Positions 1 to 11,700 of a DNA stretch of 64,000 bases are shown here, one piece after another. Under the pieces are notes generated by a model, which ran no database searches, had not been told where the DNA came from, and saw only the letters and a program-made list of their open reading frames with translations. Origin of the DNA: Nymphaea colorata. Lineage: Eukaryota > Streptophyta > Magnoliopsida > Nymphaeales > Nymphaeaceae. The translations under genes were made by a program, and so were the position numbers. Where the stretch lies: NCBI RefSeq assembly GCF_008831285.2, contig NC_045144.1, positions 2,482,001-2,546,000 on the forward strand. Reading direction: 5' to 3'. Position 1 is the first letter of the stretch. The number at the start of each line of letters is the position of its first letter.

Positions 1-894
1 TACTTTCAAAATGAAGGATCTAGGAAACTTGAGGTATTTGCTCTGTGTGGAAGTTGATAGACAAGGGGTAGACATTGACTCATGTGAAACAAAAGTACAC
101 TCTGGACCTCTTAGAGAAAACGAGAATGTCAAATTGTAAACCGGTTAACACCCTGAGCATATTGGATGAGGTTGAGTTGTGAAGATGGAAAGCTTTGTAT
201 CAAACCTACATGATAGCGAAGTATGGTAGGCATGTTGCAGCATTTAACTTTCACTAGACCTGATATTGTTTGTACTGTCAATGAAGTCTCTCAGTTTATG
301 CATGCTCCAAGAGAGGGTCACATTGAGGTTGTGAAGCATATTTACATTATTTAAAAGAAACCATAGGTGATGGACTTGTCTATTAGAAGAGCTAATGTTT
401 TGATCAAGGCCATCAACTCCTTATACAGATGCAGATTGGGTTGGAGATCCAGATGGGAGACAATCTATATCTGGTTATTGCGTTTTTGTTGGAAATGATT
501 TAGTATTATGAAGTAGTAGGAAGCAAAAGGGAGTTGCATGGTCAAGTACAGAGGCAGATTATAGGTCAATGGCAGCAGGGACAGCAGAAGTAACTTGGAT
601 TAGACATCTATTGAGTGATTTAGGAGAAGCTATAACACAGTTTGTACTCCTATGTGACAGCCAAAGTGCAATAAATACTGCCTTTAATCCTATTCAACAA
701 AGCAAAATGAAACATATTGAAATTGATAAGCATTTTGTTCATCAGAAGGTTGAACTAAAGGAGGTAGAACCCTATCATGTGAACATGGAAGATCAAACAA
801 CAGATTTATTCGCAAAAGGACTGATAAGCGAGAATTCTGGTTATTGAAGAACAAGTTGTACATGCTGAAAATCCATGTACAACTTGAGGGAGAG
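1..894 (+). pseudogene. Copia pol remnant: end of reverse transcriptase and RNase H
   Basis: Decayed 3' end of a Ty1/copia polyprotein entering from the left edge. The first bases read as the reverse-transcriptase stretch FKMKDLGNLRYLL. After several stops and frame changes, RNase H sequence appears near 425-510 (DADWVGDPDGRQSISGYC) and continues as an open stretch at 569-847 with the usual Copia features: STEADYRSMA, CDSQSAI, KHIEIDKHFV and EDQTTDLFAKGL. A purine-rich tract and a TG-starting LTR follow directly, giving the strand. The many stops show it is dead. The 5' part lies outside the window. Confidence 0.9.
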
Positions 895-1160
895 TGTTAA
901 AATAGATGTGTTTGGATCTGGGTCAGATCCAAAACACATGCCTTTTTAACCCATCACTTATTAATGGCGTATATTCTAGCTTCTTCTTGTGTTATTATGT
1001 TTTAGTCATTAGTGTGATTCGTTATTTTTAATATAAGTTTAGGGGCAGTAGGCGTGCCCTAAGTTCTGCCACCCACCTACTGTGTGCTTTCCTCTTCCTT
1101 ACTCTCTGTTTTCAGCACAGTGCAGAACATGGTGAATTCTCATACTAGATTTCTATCACA
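895..1160 (+). repeat. 3' LTR of the left-edge Copia element
   Basis: The LTR starts with TGTTAAAATAG directly after a polypurine tract (ACTTGAGGGAGAG, 882-894), at the usual distance from the RNase H end. The right end is placed at TTCTATCACA (1151-1160) because it gives a TG...CA unit of 266 bp, normal for Copia. The partner 5' LTR lies outside the window, so the right border is an estimate. Confidence 0.6.
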
Positions 1161-1488
1161 AAGTCTGTCCTTTTAGCAACAGGTAGTCCCTGAATCCAAC
1201 CTAGCTCTCATACCATGTTATTTTCGGATGTCCAAAATTGTTGAACATGAAGAGAAAGAGATGACCACCAGAGGAGTTTTTTCAACAGCAGTATGGCAGC
1301 CTCAAGAACTATAGTCACACCCTAATTCACATAAAGTATAACATATGTTTTACATGACTAAACAATGCAGGATAAAATGCAGAACTAACAGCCCGTGTTT
1401 ACACATGGAATAATAAAAGAACAAAATATCTGGGGACCCAGATCTAATAGCTCAACCTAAGAAAACGTCCTCTCAAATAGATATGCAA

Positions 1489-1522
<34 letters not shown>

Positions 1523-3850
1523 CACCCCAACCTCTTTCTCTTTTCAAACCCAATTTTTTTTGTTAAAAACATAAAACGTTGAGGTGCGACGACACAACAA
1601 TTCAAAAGGAGTTATGCATATCAAAAAACAATGGAGCAAACATTTCATTATGTAGTAAATTCAGTTTATACAAGGTCACTTAATATTTCTCAATAACCCA
1701 TATGACAGAAATGCCCCAAAGGCCAAAACAACAACATAGATGTCTAACAAAAACAAGGCATCAATGAGACTCAAATCATGACACGCTGACATTACAATAG
1801 ACCCAAAATCTCCCCAACAGGATGTGAGCGGAGCCATTTGATCTACCTGTTGCCCCGGCTCCGCTAAAACCTAAAAAAGTAAACAACATAAGACTTAGCC
1901 TTCGCAGTATGACAACAAACTATATAAATCCTTAATCATCTAAAGTGAGGGCTCAAATTTGGAATATAACATATATGGAACCATAAATACTATCATAATA
2001 GGAGCTTGCAGTCACATAATTTGTCATGATAGCCCCTCACATATATCACAATATGTAGGGACCACTCAATGATCACAATTAGTACACTTAATAATCATAT
2101 TCACTTTATGCATATTCACTTCATTCATATTTGTTCCATTTATAATCATTTCATTTACATTTGCTTTAGTAAATTTACAGCTCTAGTGAGTGCAAACACA
2201 AACGCGTGCACACCACGGGCGACCTACAGTCGAGAGACAACCCCCGTGGTGGCCCGAAACGATACAGATCCGTTCATGCTGCAGCGGTAGAGCAATCATT
2301 TATGGATCTGTGAATTCCAAGGAGAGTTGCTCAGCCTTCCCTTGGACATCTAGGTTGGGAAGGTGGGCACCCAATGCTCCAAGCACATCAGTCAACGATA
2401 TCCTGGGGTCTTGCATAGCCTGCGCTCCGAGTAGGCGAGGCCAGTGGTGAGAGCGGGACATATCCCAAACATATTGTCATAACCCACTGGCCTCCCATCA
2501 TTTATTCTTAACTTATCATTATGAGAACACATTCACAAAATAACCGACTAGCATATGAGGTGGGTTCACTTCACAAGTGCATTCATACTTCAAGACACCT
2601 CCATACAAGGGCTACACACAAAGGCTAGCCATCATAATTTTACGGGTACATCTACCCTTCAAATTCATCCAATTGCAGCACTGCCCATGACACTGCATAC
2701 AAAAATATTATAGCATTCACATCAATCAAACATAACAAACACATCATACAAAAACTTAGCCAAACCACAAAGAGTAATATCGATCTGTGATTGGCTTGTA
2801 GCTATCCTATGCAATTATCATGTTAGGATGCTCAGTAATACACAATCAAGGTCGAGGAGATACTCGACTCGATACCCTGCCTAATCTGTCCTAAGTAGTT
2901 ATATTTGCTAACATGCATATGCTATCGCTTAGTAATTTCAAAGACCATCAACCAATCTTATAATCATTCAATCACATGCATACATTCATTCAACACAAAA
3001 CAATCATAGGATCCAACGACCCTAAAAAACACACACTCTAAATTTGGCCCCAAGCAGGGATTTACTTGGAATGCCGCGATACCTGTCGCGCGTTGTCAAA
3101 AATACCAAAAATTGCCTCGTGCTTCGAATCTTGTCGCTCAAGGTCTACTCGATGTGCCTGATGTACCTACAAAAATATTCAAGCGAGAAGTTTTCTATTC
3201 GTTTTGTTTCGCTTTAAAATTTAGACAAGAAAAAAATAAGATCTTTGAGGCGTGGGTCATCGCCTCAAGAGTGTGCCGACCGTTAGTATCGGCCCATAAA
3301 GCTCTCCAATTGATTTCTTCCCAACTCTTTGAGGTTGTGACCAAACGATTAAATTCCGAAACTTCGATTCAACGTATCACCAATACGTTTCTCACTTGTT
3401 TTCTAAGTTGAGGCATCATCCAGCAATTATGTTTTCCAACATACATACTCTATCCCAACAAACAATGTAACATGCACCTCAACAGTAGCATACGTTACGA
3501 GTTCGCTAAAACGGTTCTAGACATTCTCAACAACATCAAAACCTCTACCATGTTTCCTAACCGCTTCAAATATTAACCCATCGTGCTACAAAGATATTAT
3601 ATACACTGTTAGGGCAAGAATCCAATAGAATTAGGCTTGTTTAGCCATACTCACTCCTCTTTTAGCGTCTTAGCTGCTGTAGTGTCCATGACAGCCACCT
3701 CAAGTGCTCGACTGATCCCCAAGCGGCTAGGGTTTTATGTTGTTGTCGCCTCCAACGCCTTCTATTCACTGGTATGAGGGGAAGGACGTGATCCTCAAGC
3801 TGCAATCCAACCCAATAGCATCAAATAGAGTGAGAATGAGCGAAGAAGAG
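1161..3850. other. Unclassified repeat-like intergenic DNA
   Basis: No host gene seen. 1489-1522 is an (AT)n(GT)n microsatellite. From about 1800 to 3800 the sequence mixes GC-rich blocks (2190-2460) with AT-rich stretches and has the texture of a plant Ty3/gypsy LTR or untranslated region. No pol motif or paired LTR was found, so the class is not established. The short open frames at 2069-2450 and 3112-3411 match nothing I recognise. Confidence 0.35.
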
Positions 3851-3879
3851 ATCAAGAGATAGGGGTGCCATCAGAAGAT

Positions 3880-4335
3880 GGCATCCGGTTGTGGGGGAGG
3901 TGGTTCAGCTGAGGGAGACACACGCACGGGTGCGTGGAGAGACAGCAATGGAGAGACGAAGATAAAAACAAAGGGTGAGAGTTCAGGCAAGAGAAAAAGA
4001 GACAGGTGAGGGGAAGAGTGCAGAGAGTGTGCTTGGTTGAGGGTGAGAGACGGTGAGAGTGAGAAGAGGCTGGTGGGAGAGAGAGAGTGCAAGCAGAGGG
4101 ACGAGAGAGTAGCGAAGGAGGAAGAGAGTGCAAGAGAGAGGGGGATGAGCAGAGAGAATGCGAGAGAAACAAACGAGGGGGTGAGAGCTGGTGGGAGAGA
4201 GGGGGAGAATGAGCAAAGAGAACTTGGGATAGAGGGGGAGATGGACAGAGATCAACGAAAGGGAGAGGGACAGAGATGCGATAGTGGGCGAGGAAAAAGG
4301 AGAAAACAGAAGAGATAGAGAGAGATCGAGAGGGC
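3880..4335. repeat. GA-rich low-complexity tract
   Basis: About 450 bp made mostly of GAGAGA/GGGAGA runs on the plus strand. The open frames across it in both directions are artefacts of composition (Ser/Leu/Pro-rich on one strand, Arg/Glu-rich on the other). Confidence 0.8.
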
Positions 4336-4339
4336 TTAC

Positions 4340-5622
4340 CTCTGCCCTTCATCTCCGAAGCCGCTGCACTTTCTTTCGCCTTCTGCTTCTCTGCGTCGTG
4401 CACAAACCAGTGAGAGAGACGAAGAGGGAGAGCCGGCATCAGGCCTCCTCTTCACGCGGGTGTGGACCCTTATCCAGCCCAACCTGCCCCACTCACCAAA
4501 CATTACAGTGTGTGTGTGTATATTTCTCTTGTGATTTTTTCCGGCTGCTCTGTTTTCTGGTCGAGAATGGTTTTTGACTAGACTGAGCTAGCTATGGGCT
4601 AGCTCCAATAGCTCCATTGAGAGCTGTTGGAGCTAGCCTAGTGAGCTCTTCATGTATGTAAGGGACTTTCTCTTTCATTCTGGCTATGCTTTTCCAAGCA
4701 TTGGCCTTCAGTAGTATTGACATTTTGCATGTGTGTGTGCGTGTACATGCCTCAGTGCACTTGTTTTTGTGAGGGATTCCTAGTGCCTTGGTGCATTTGT
4801 TTTTTCTTGTGATTATTGTGAGATTAAACAAGTCCATCTTTATGGACTTGGTTTTATGTGATTGAGTTTCTTTACAATCAATCAATCATTACCTGGTAAT
4901 ATGGGACTGGGGGAGTTAGTAAGAGCTTCATTAAAACAGGACATGGTGGTCTATTTTATCTTGTTCCAGGACAACTGGACAAGTATTGGTTGCAATGATA
5001 CACTGCATAAGAAAAGGATGGACTGATATGTATCCTTGACCAACCATTGGGAGCATTGGAAACTTGAAGAATGTAGAGCAGGAAGGTGAACTAAAGTGTA
5101 AGAGAATTTCACGGAACAAGAATATTTCTAGGATCAAGAATAAAATGGCAATATGTCAGCTTTGGATGCGTGATGATAATACATTGGCTTCTAATTGATT
5201 AGCTTTTCTGAAATTTGTGTGGCTAGTAGGCTAAATGGCTTTTACATCGGTTGGGCGTGTTTGTTAGTAATCTGGCTGAGGAAGTCGTTCCCAAGGCCGA
5301 GCATCTTAGTTTAGAGAAAAGGACATCAGGCATCACCAGCCTCACCTCCCTCTGTTCCTGATGGGCAATTATGTAATTTATTTTTTGAATTTTGTTGCAT
5401 ATGTGTATGTGTATCTATGCCTGTAGTGAATGCCCTACGCCAGTTCTTCTCAGTGGTTCATCTTCAAATTTCTAGTTCATGCTGATTCTGTCAGACTATA
5501 TTTTGATTGACGCCACTTTCTTTCTTAATTTGTGCATGTTTGTACACGTGTGTTCATGTGAAAATATTTTTTTTCAGTTGCACGTGTACAAATATTCTTT
5601 CTTACAATTAGTTTTTGTGCAG
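4340..5622 (+). other. Probable intron or upstream DNA of the RIX1/PELP1-like gene
   Basis: This stretch precedes the first recognisable RIX1-like exon. I read it in all forward frames and found no exon with similarity to the N-terminal half of the family. It ends in a good splice acceptor (TTTTTGTGCAG, 5612-5622), so at least one more exon must lie upstream. It may be intron, possibly lengthened by the repeats to its left. Confidence 0.4.
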
Positions 5623-5750
5623 TCAGTTGCTACCTGCTACTGGGAAGATTGTGCGACTTCTGCAGAGCTATTTCCAAAGATTTTCATTACCTTCCATCAG
5701 AGCAAAGCTTTATAAAATTTCAAAAGCTTTACTTATGTCCATGAATGCGG
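5623..5750 (+). CDS. RIX1/PELP1-like exon (first visible)
   Basis: 128-bp exon between acceptor TGCAG (to 5622) and donor GTAAGG (from 5751). It reads [17 protein letters not shown] then [19 protein letters not shown]. It is not open in the frame of the overlapping longer ORF and is recognised only from the family pattern and exact splice fit to 14275. Confidence 0.75.
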
Positions 5751-6080
5751 GTAAGGCTCTAACATGACTTTGATTCCTGGAGGTTGGTATCGTAGATTAT
5801 GAAAGTTCAGTTTCTTGAGTGTAGGAACTTTCTGAACATTTTTATGGAACACATATCTGATTGTGAGCAAGCATCGAGTTTGATTGCTTTAACGCTGAAC
5901 ATGAACAGTTATGCATTTTCATATTTTTTTGAAGGATTTACTGGCTTGCCGTGCATTGACTCTCTTGAACTTGACCAGCTTTTGTGAGCTTGGAAGCAAT
6001 TCAGCATAATTTTGTGAGAAGCTCCCAAGACTCTGAGCTCTGATTGTTGAATTGGATTTTAGAGAGAGGGAGAGGAAGAA

Positions 6081-6118
<38 letters not shown>

Positions 6119-8650
6119 TAAACCTTCCTTAATAAAAGGAATTAGGGTACACAGGTAACTTACAAAAAAAATCCATCAAATAAACAAAATAAATAAACAA
6201 TACTGCGATAATTCTATTATATTCTGAAACCCTCTTTCCTAATTATTAACTCTTCTCAACAGATGTTATGCAACCATCACAAGTCCTGGCAGAGGAATGC
6301 TACACTGATTCACCAAATTCAATCAGTAGCCACCCACACTTGTGCACATGATACTTTCCTTTGACTCCATTTGGGTGTTTATTGCACGATACAAACTGAC
6401 AGATTCACGAGCTTAACCTCATAGACAGTTTACACCTTATGCTTTTGGTATGTAATGTTTCTCACTTTTGCCTTCTTTGATATCAAGAAATAGTACAACT
6501 ATGCCCCAGATTAAGAGGCAGTGGCACAAAGCACACAAAAATATAAGTAAAAACACTATATATATTTGAAAATTGGGTGAGACCCTTATTGCTTAATGAA
6601 CTATGAAATTGGATCTTCAGCATAAGAAACTTGATGCCATTGGATACTAAATGGTTCAGATTTTAGAACTGAAATAGTAAACATCTTTGGCTGATCTAAC
6701 TACCAATCCAATGAAATGAACACGAAGTGTTCGTGTTCAACAGTATGCAAATGCTAACCTTTTAGCATGAAAGGTTGATGTTCGATGTACTAAGCATTAG
6801 GTGTCCATATGGGCCCATCGCTACCCAAATAGCTAAATATATATTTTTCTTAATGTCCGTAGTTCTGGGGGTGTCCATTAAAAGCTCCTATTTTGCAATG
6901 ATTTACAAATGTATCTAATGTTTTCAGAATTTCCTTGTATATGCTATGCTGCTGCTGACAACTAGAAAACAGTGGCCTTTGGAGGGTTAACTGCTGTTAG
7001 TTTGAAAGCTTAAAGAATCTGTTTTCTTTCCTGTTGGGTTTTCAAATTGAGAAATGCTTATTCTCTTTCACGGAAGTCAAAAAAGGATATGTTGCATCTA
7101 ACTAAGCATTTATACCTAAATTAAGAAGAAATGATCAAGGTATGCCATAATCAAATGAGATGTGTTGTATATTCCATCCCAGGATCATAGATGTTATATT
7201 TTTGTTGCACTATAGTTTGTCAGTTTGATAGTAGCTTCTTTTTATGGGAATCCAGATCTAGATCTGCTTCTAGGCAGTCAATGGCTACATCTAACCTGTT
7301 TTATCCTTACTTGTAACATCCAGCTCTTCTTTTTTGGTATATCCAAGAAACCCCTAAATATACAGTATGTATTGAAGAATACATTTTTTATTGTTGTCCC
7401 AGAAAAACTATTTTATCTGGCAAAATAACACTACACTATGTCTATTTGAAGTATTGACACATTATCCATCATCTAAAGATGAACAAGCAAGGGCCACCAA
7501 GTTAGGAATGCAAAAACTAAAAAGGGATAAGATTGACAATCCGAAATATGCAATGAACTCGCCTCAACAATGGATTAATTCAACCATATCGTCCAACCAT
7601 GTTGCGGCAACATATAGATGCGATGTTGCCCAATATGAGACTCTACACCTGCTGCATATACTTGAGATGTGAACATATGGAAGAGAATTATCATATTTCA
7701 TGTTGAGGTTATCATAAATATTTGATTGAGATGCTTTTCTCTTGCACATTACATCAAACAAGTGAGGCATAACATGGAACGCTGAATTTCATCAAAGAAG
7801 TGATGATGGAGACAGAGTAAGATGATCGGCTGGCCTTCAATTGAGAAATCCTTTTAAGGTCTTCCTGCAACCAGCCATCAGCAAATATTGTCAACCTGTG
7901 CTCTGCAGAAGGAGATTGACACATGTTTTCAAAAAGTAAAATTTTAAACCTTCAAATTTGGGATAGATGACTACTTCCTCATTGGATGTGAAGAGAGGAT
8001 GAATTTTTCAGTCACAACTATGGGCAGCTCTATCACATGGACACTATGGGAAGAGTGCCATACCTATGTTGACACGTGTGTGGGTATGGGACACAGCTGA
8101 CTCATTTCTGTAATATTCTTGGTATGTTTTGGTACTATTTTTGTATAATAATTTGTATTTTATGAATATAAAAAATGAATAAATGTGTTTGTTTGCTTAA
8201 AATCATAGTCACAAGAAACCTGTTATTTTAAAAAAATATTCGATAAAAACGCTAAAACAATGAAACAAAAAAAAAATCATATTTCCAAATTTAAAAAACT
8301 TCAAGATAGTTTTTTCTTGTTTTCTCACGGTTTTTTCGCTTTAATTTGATGTTATTTTTTGCTACAGTTTAAAGCTTAAGACAAATTATTTATTTTCATT
8401 TTTATCATTACTAAAACATCAATTTTATCATTTTATGAAGTTATTTTTAATCTTTTCTTGTTAGTTTTTTATTCTTGTTACTTTTTCGTAATTTTTTAGG
8501 ATTTTTTGCTTTTCTAAATAAATTGCCAAACTTTACTCAAGACTTTTCAGCTTTGCTGAAAAATGCCCAAGAAAAACCCACTGTTTAAAACCCATTAATG
8601 ATATTGGTAACTATGCTCAAATCTTATATTACTCTCTCTCTCTCTATATA

Positions 8651-8737
<87 letters not shown>

Positions 8738-11700
8738 GTGTCATGCATCCAAGTTTTTGAAAATGCTTTGTGTTGAAGTATGTTAGACGGGTCTCGGGTC
8801 CGGATCCATACCCGATCCATCTTGTAGCCCTTGTTGGGCATTACTTAAGTCGTGTAACCCTAATCCTTAACAGTAATGAAATCTTAAGAGAGAGAGAGTC
8901 TGGCGGCTATTGGGCAACCAGCTCCTTCTCATCCGTGGTTTTTTTTCCTCTTGTTGAGGGTTTTTCCACGTTACATCGTGTTCCTCGTATTCTCTTTCTC
9001 TGTGCTCGTGTTTCTACATGGTATCAGAGCCCACGAGATTGAGACTTTTTTGGTGATCGTGGAGTTTTCTTCACCCGCCGCCGCTGCTGTCACCGTCGTC
9101 GTTTCCGCCGACGCCGTTACCTTTCTGCTGCGTCGTCCGACGACGCTGCTGTCACCGCCGTCGGCGTCACTGCCCTTGCTGCCGCACCGTCGACCTGCTC
9201 CCTGATGTCGCGCTCTGCTCCCTGCTGTCGTCTTCTGCACCATCGCCCTCTGGGTCTACGCTGCTCTCATCCCTTTGTTGTCGCTGGTGCTTCTCTTGTT
9301 TTACCGTCGCTCGTGCCCTTTGTCGGCCTGGTCTGAGATTATGGCATCTTCTTCCTCGTCGACCGTCAACACCAATCAAACTGAAATCGGGGCTTATAGA
9401 TCTAAGAATGTTCCGTTCAGGTCATTACTCTTCGTCTCACAAAGGAGAACTATTTCACGTGGTCGGCCGCTATGACTATGGGGATTGCTGGCCGTGGTCG
9501 GATTGCCTATATCGATGGCAGGAACCCTGAACCGGCAAGGACAGGTGGGTATGTGGGACACTTGGTTTCTTGAGGATAATCAAGTGAAAACTTGGATTGT
9601 CAACTCTGTTTTCGCTGATCTTCAACCCCTTATTCTTCGGAAGAAGACTGCAAGAGACATGTGGGTGATTTTAGAGCAAATGTATGGCCAGAAGAAAACT
9701 GCTATTCGAACTTACCACGTAATGAAGACTGTCTATGGACTTCGACAAGGGAACTCTTCTGTCGCAGATTACTATGGAGCTTTGAAAGCCAAGTGGGACG
9801 AGCTTGACTATCATTCTGATATTTCTTGGCATTGTCTCCAGGATCAGGCACTTTATGTTGCTAAGGAATGGGAAAACAGGGTGTTTCTTGTTTTGGCCGG
9901 TTTGAATGATGAGTTTGAATGTGTTAGAAGCCAGATTCTGAATTCTGAAGAGGTGCCCAGTATGGAAGATGTGTACTCCTGTATTGAAACTGAAGAACAA
10001 AGGAGGCTGGTTACTACTGAGGGCAAGAGGGATCTCATGCCCTGTCATGAGAGATCCGCTCTTGTGAGTCGTGGTCCTGGAGGCAATATTAGATCTCTTC
10101 GCAGATGCACTCACTGCAAGAAGACTGGTCATACCGTGGATTATTGTTGGGATCTTCATCCAAAAAAGAAGAGGAACAAAGGGAGGTCTTCTATTAGGAA
10201 GACGCTTGTGTCTAAGGTGCCTAAATCTAGTGGAGAAAATGTCTCCATTTCTACTGATCAGCTTCATGAACTGAGGGCTTACTTGGGCCGGATCGATGTC
10301 AACCAGGTCGAGACATCTGATGAGACAAAGGCTAATCATGCACTTGCAGTTGTTGGTGATACAGGTAACTCTTCTGTGGGGGAATGGATTGTGGATAGTG
10401 GTGCTACTCACCACATGACAGGTAACCCTAAGTTGTTGCATGAGTATAAGTTATCTTCAGGAAGGGAATGAGTATCTCTCGCAGATGGTTCCTCTACCTC
10501 TGTGGCAGGCGAATGGACTCTGTCCTTGTTGGACAAATTTCATGTGCGGGGAGCATTACATGTGCCCCAATTTCCCTTAAATCTTTTGTCAGTTAGTAAA
10601 CTTACTAAAGAGCTGAATTGTGAACTCATTTTTTCTGCCAATCGTTGTGTTTTGCAGGACTTGGTGACAGGGAAGAGGATTGGGATTGGTTTGGCGTCTG
10701 ATGGCCTATATCGTCTTCCCATACGTGTGGCCACGGCTCTGATGACAGCGATCAGCAAGACAGAAAAGCGAAGAGAAGATTGTCTTCAGTCCTTCTTGTA
10801 CTGGCATGAACGCCTTGGGCATTTACCTTTTGGGATTTTGAAACAGTTGTTTCCAGATTTGTGTTCCTCTCTGAATTTGTCTTTGATTTCTTGTGATGTT
10901 TGTCAGTTTGCCAAACATGTGAGGGCTTCGTACCCCATTTCAACTAGTTGTGTTAATGAAGCTTTTTCCTTGGTTCACTCGGATGTGTGGAGGCCTTCGA
11001 GAATTCCTACCCGTCAAGGTTTTTAATATTTTATAACCTTTATTGATGATTTCTCTCGGACCACCTTTGTGTACTTGTTAAAAGATTGCAGTGAGGTTCC
11101 TCATGTCATAGAAACCTTCATTCTCCTTGTGCATACTCAATATGGTGGAACTATTAAAACCTTCCGGTCCGGTAATGCCCGTGAGTATATGTGTCAGTCT
11201 GTTGAGGATTTTCTTCGAAAAAGGGGGATTGTATATGAGACGTCCTGTAGTTATACTCCCCCACAAAATGGGGGGCTGAAAGGAAAAATCGCCAACTCCT
11301 TAATGTCACCAGGGCCCTTCTGTTTCAAAGAAATCTTCCCAAACACTATTGGGGTGATGCAGTTCTTACTAGTGCGTATCTCATCAACCGCATGCCCAGT
11401 CGTGTGCTGAATGGTCGGACTCCCCATTTGTTACTGCTTGGAAGTCGTCAACCGTTTCTTCTACCTCCTCGTGTTTTTGGTTGTGTGTGTTTTATTCATA
11501 ATCAGAGTCCCAATGTTAAGAAACTTGATCCCCGGTCTATCAAAGGTGTGTTTGTTGGGTATTCCCCTACTCAGAAAGGATACAGATGTTTTGATCCCAC
11601 CACTGGTCGAGTTTATGTTACATGGGATGTTACCTTCTTGGAACATGCCTCTTACTTTGGTGAGAATCCTCTTCAGGGGGAGAAGTCTGTGGTTGGAGAA

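Noticed and set aside
3852-4439. 195-codon minus-strand open frame and overlapping plus-strand frames
   Set aside because: They arise from a GA/CT-rich tract; the protein is a Ser/Leu/Pro run with no domain, and both strands are open.
8598-8841. Open frames on both strands
   Set aside because: They run through a dinucleotide microsatellite and into the Copia LTR.
9671-10441. 256-codon minus-strand open frame
   Set aside because: It is antisense to the Copia gag and protease frame, which has clear motifs.
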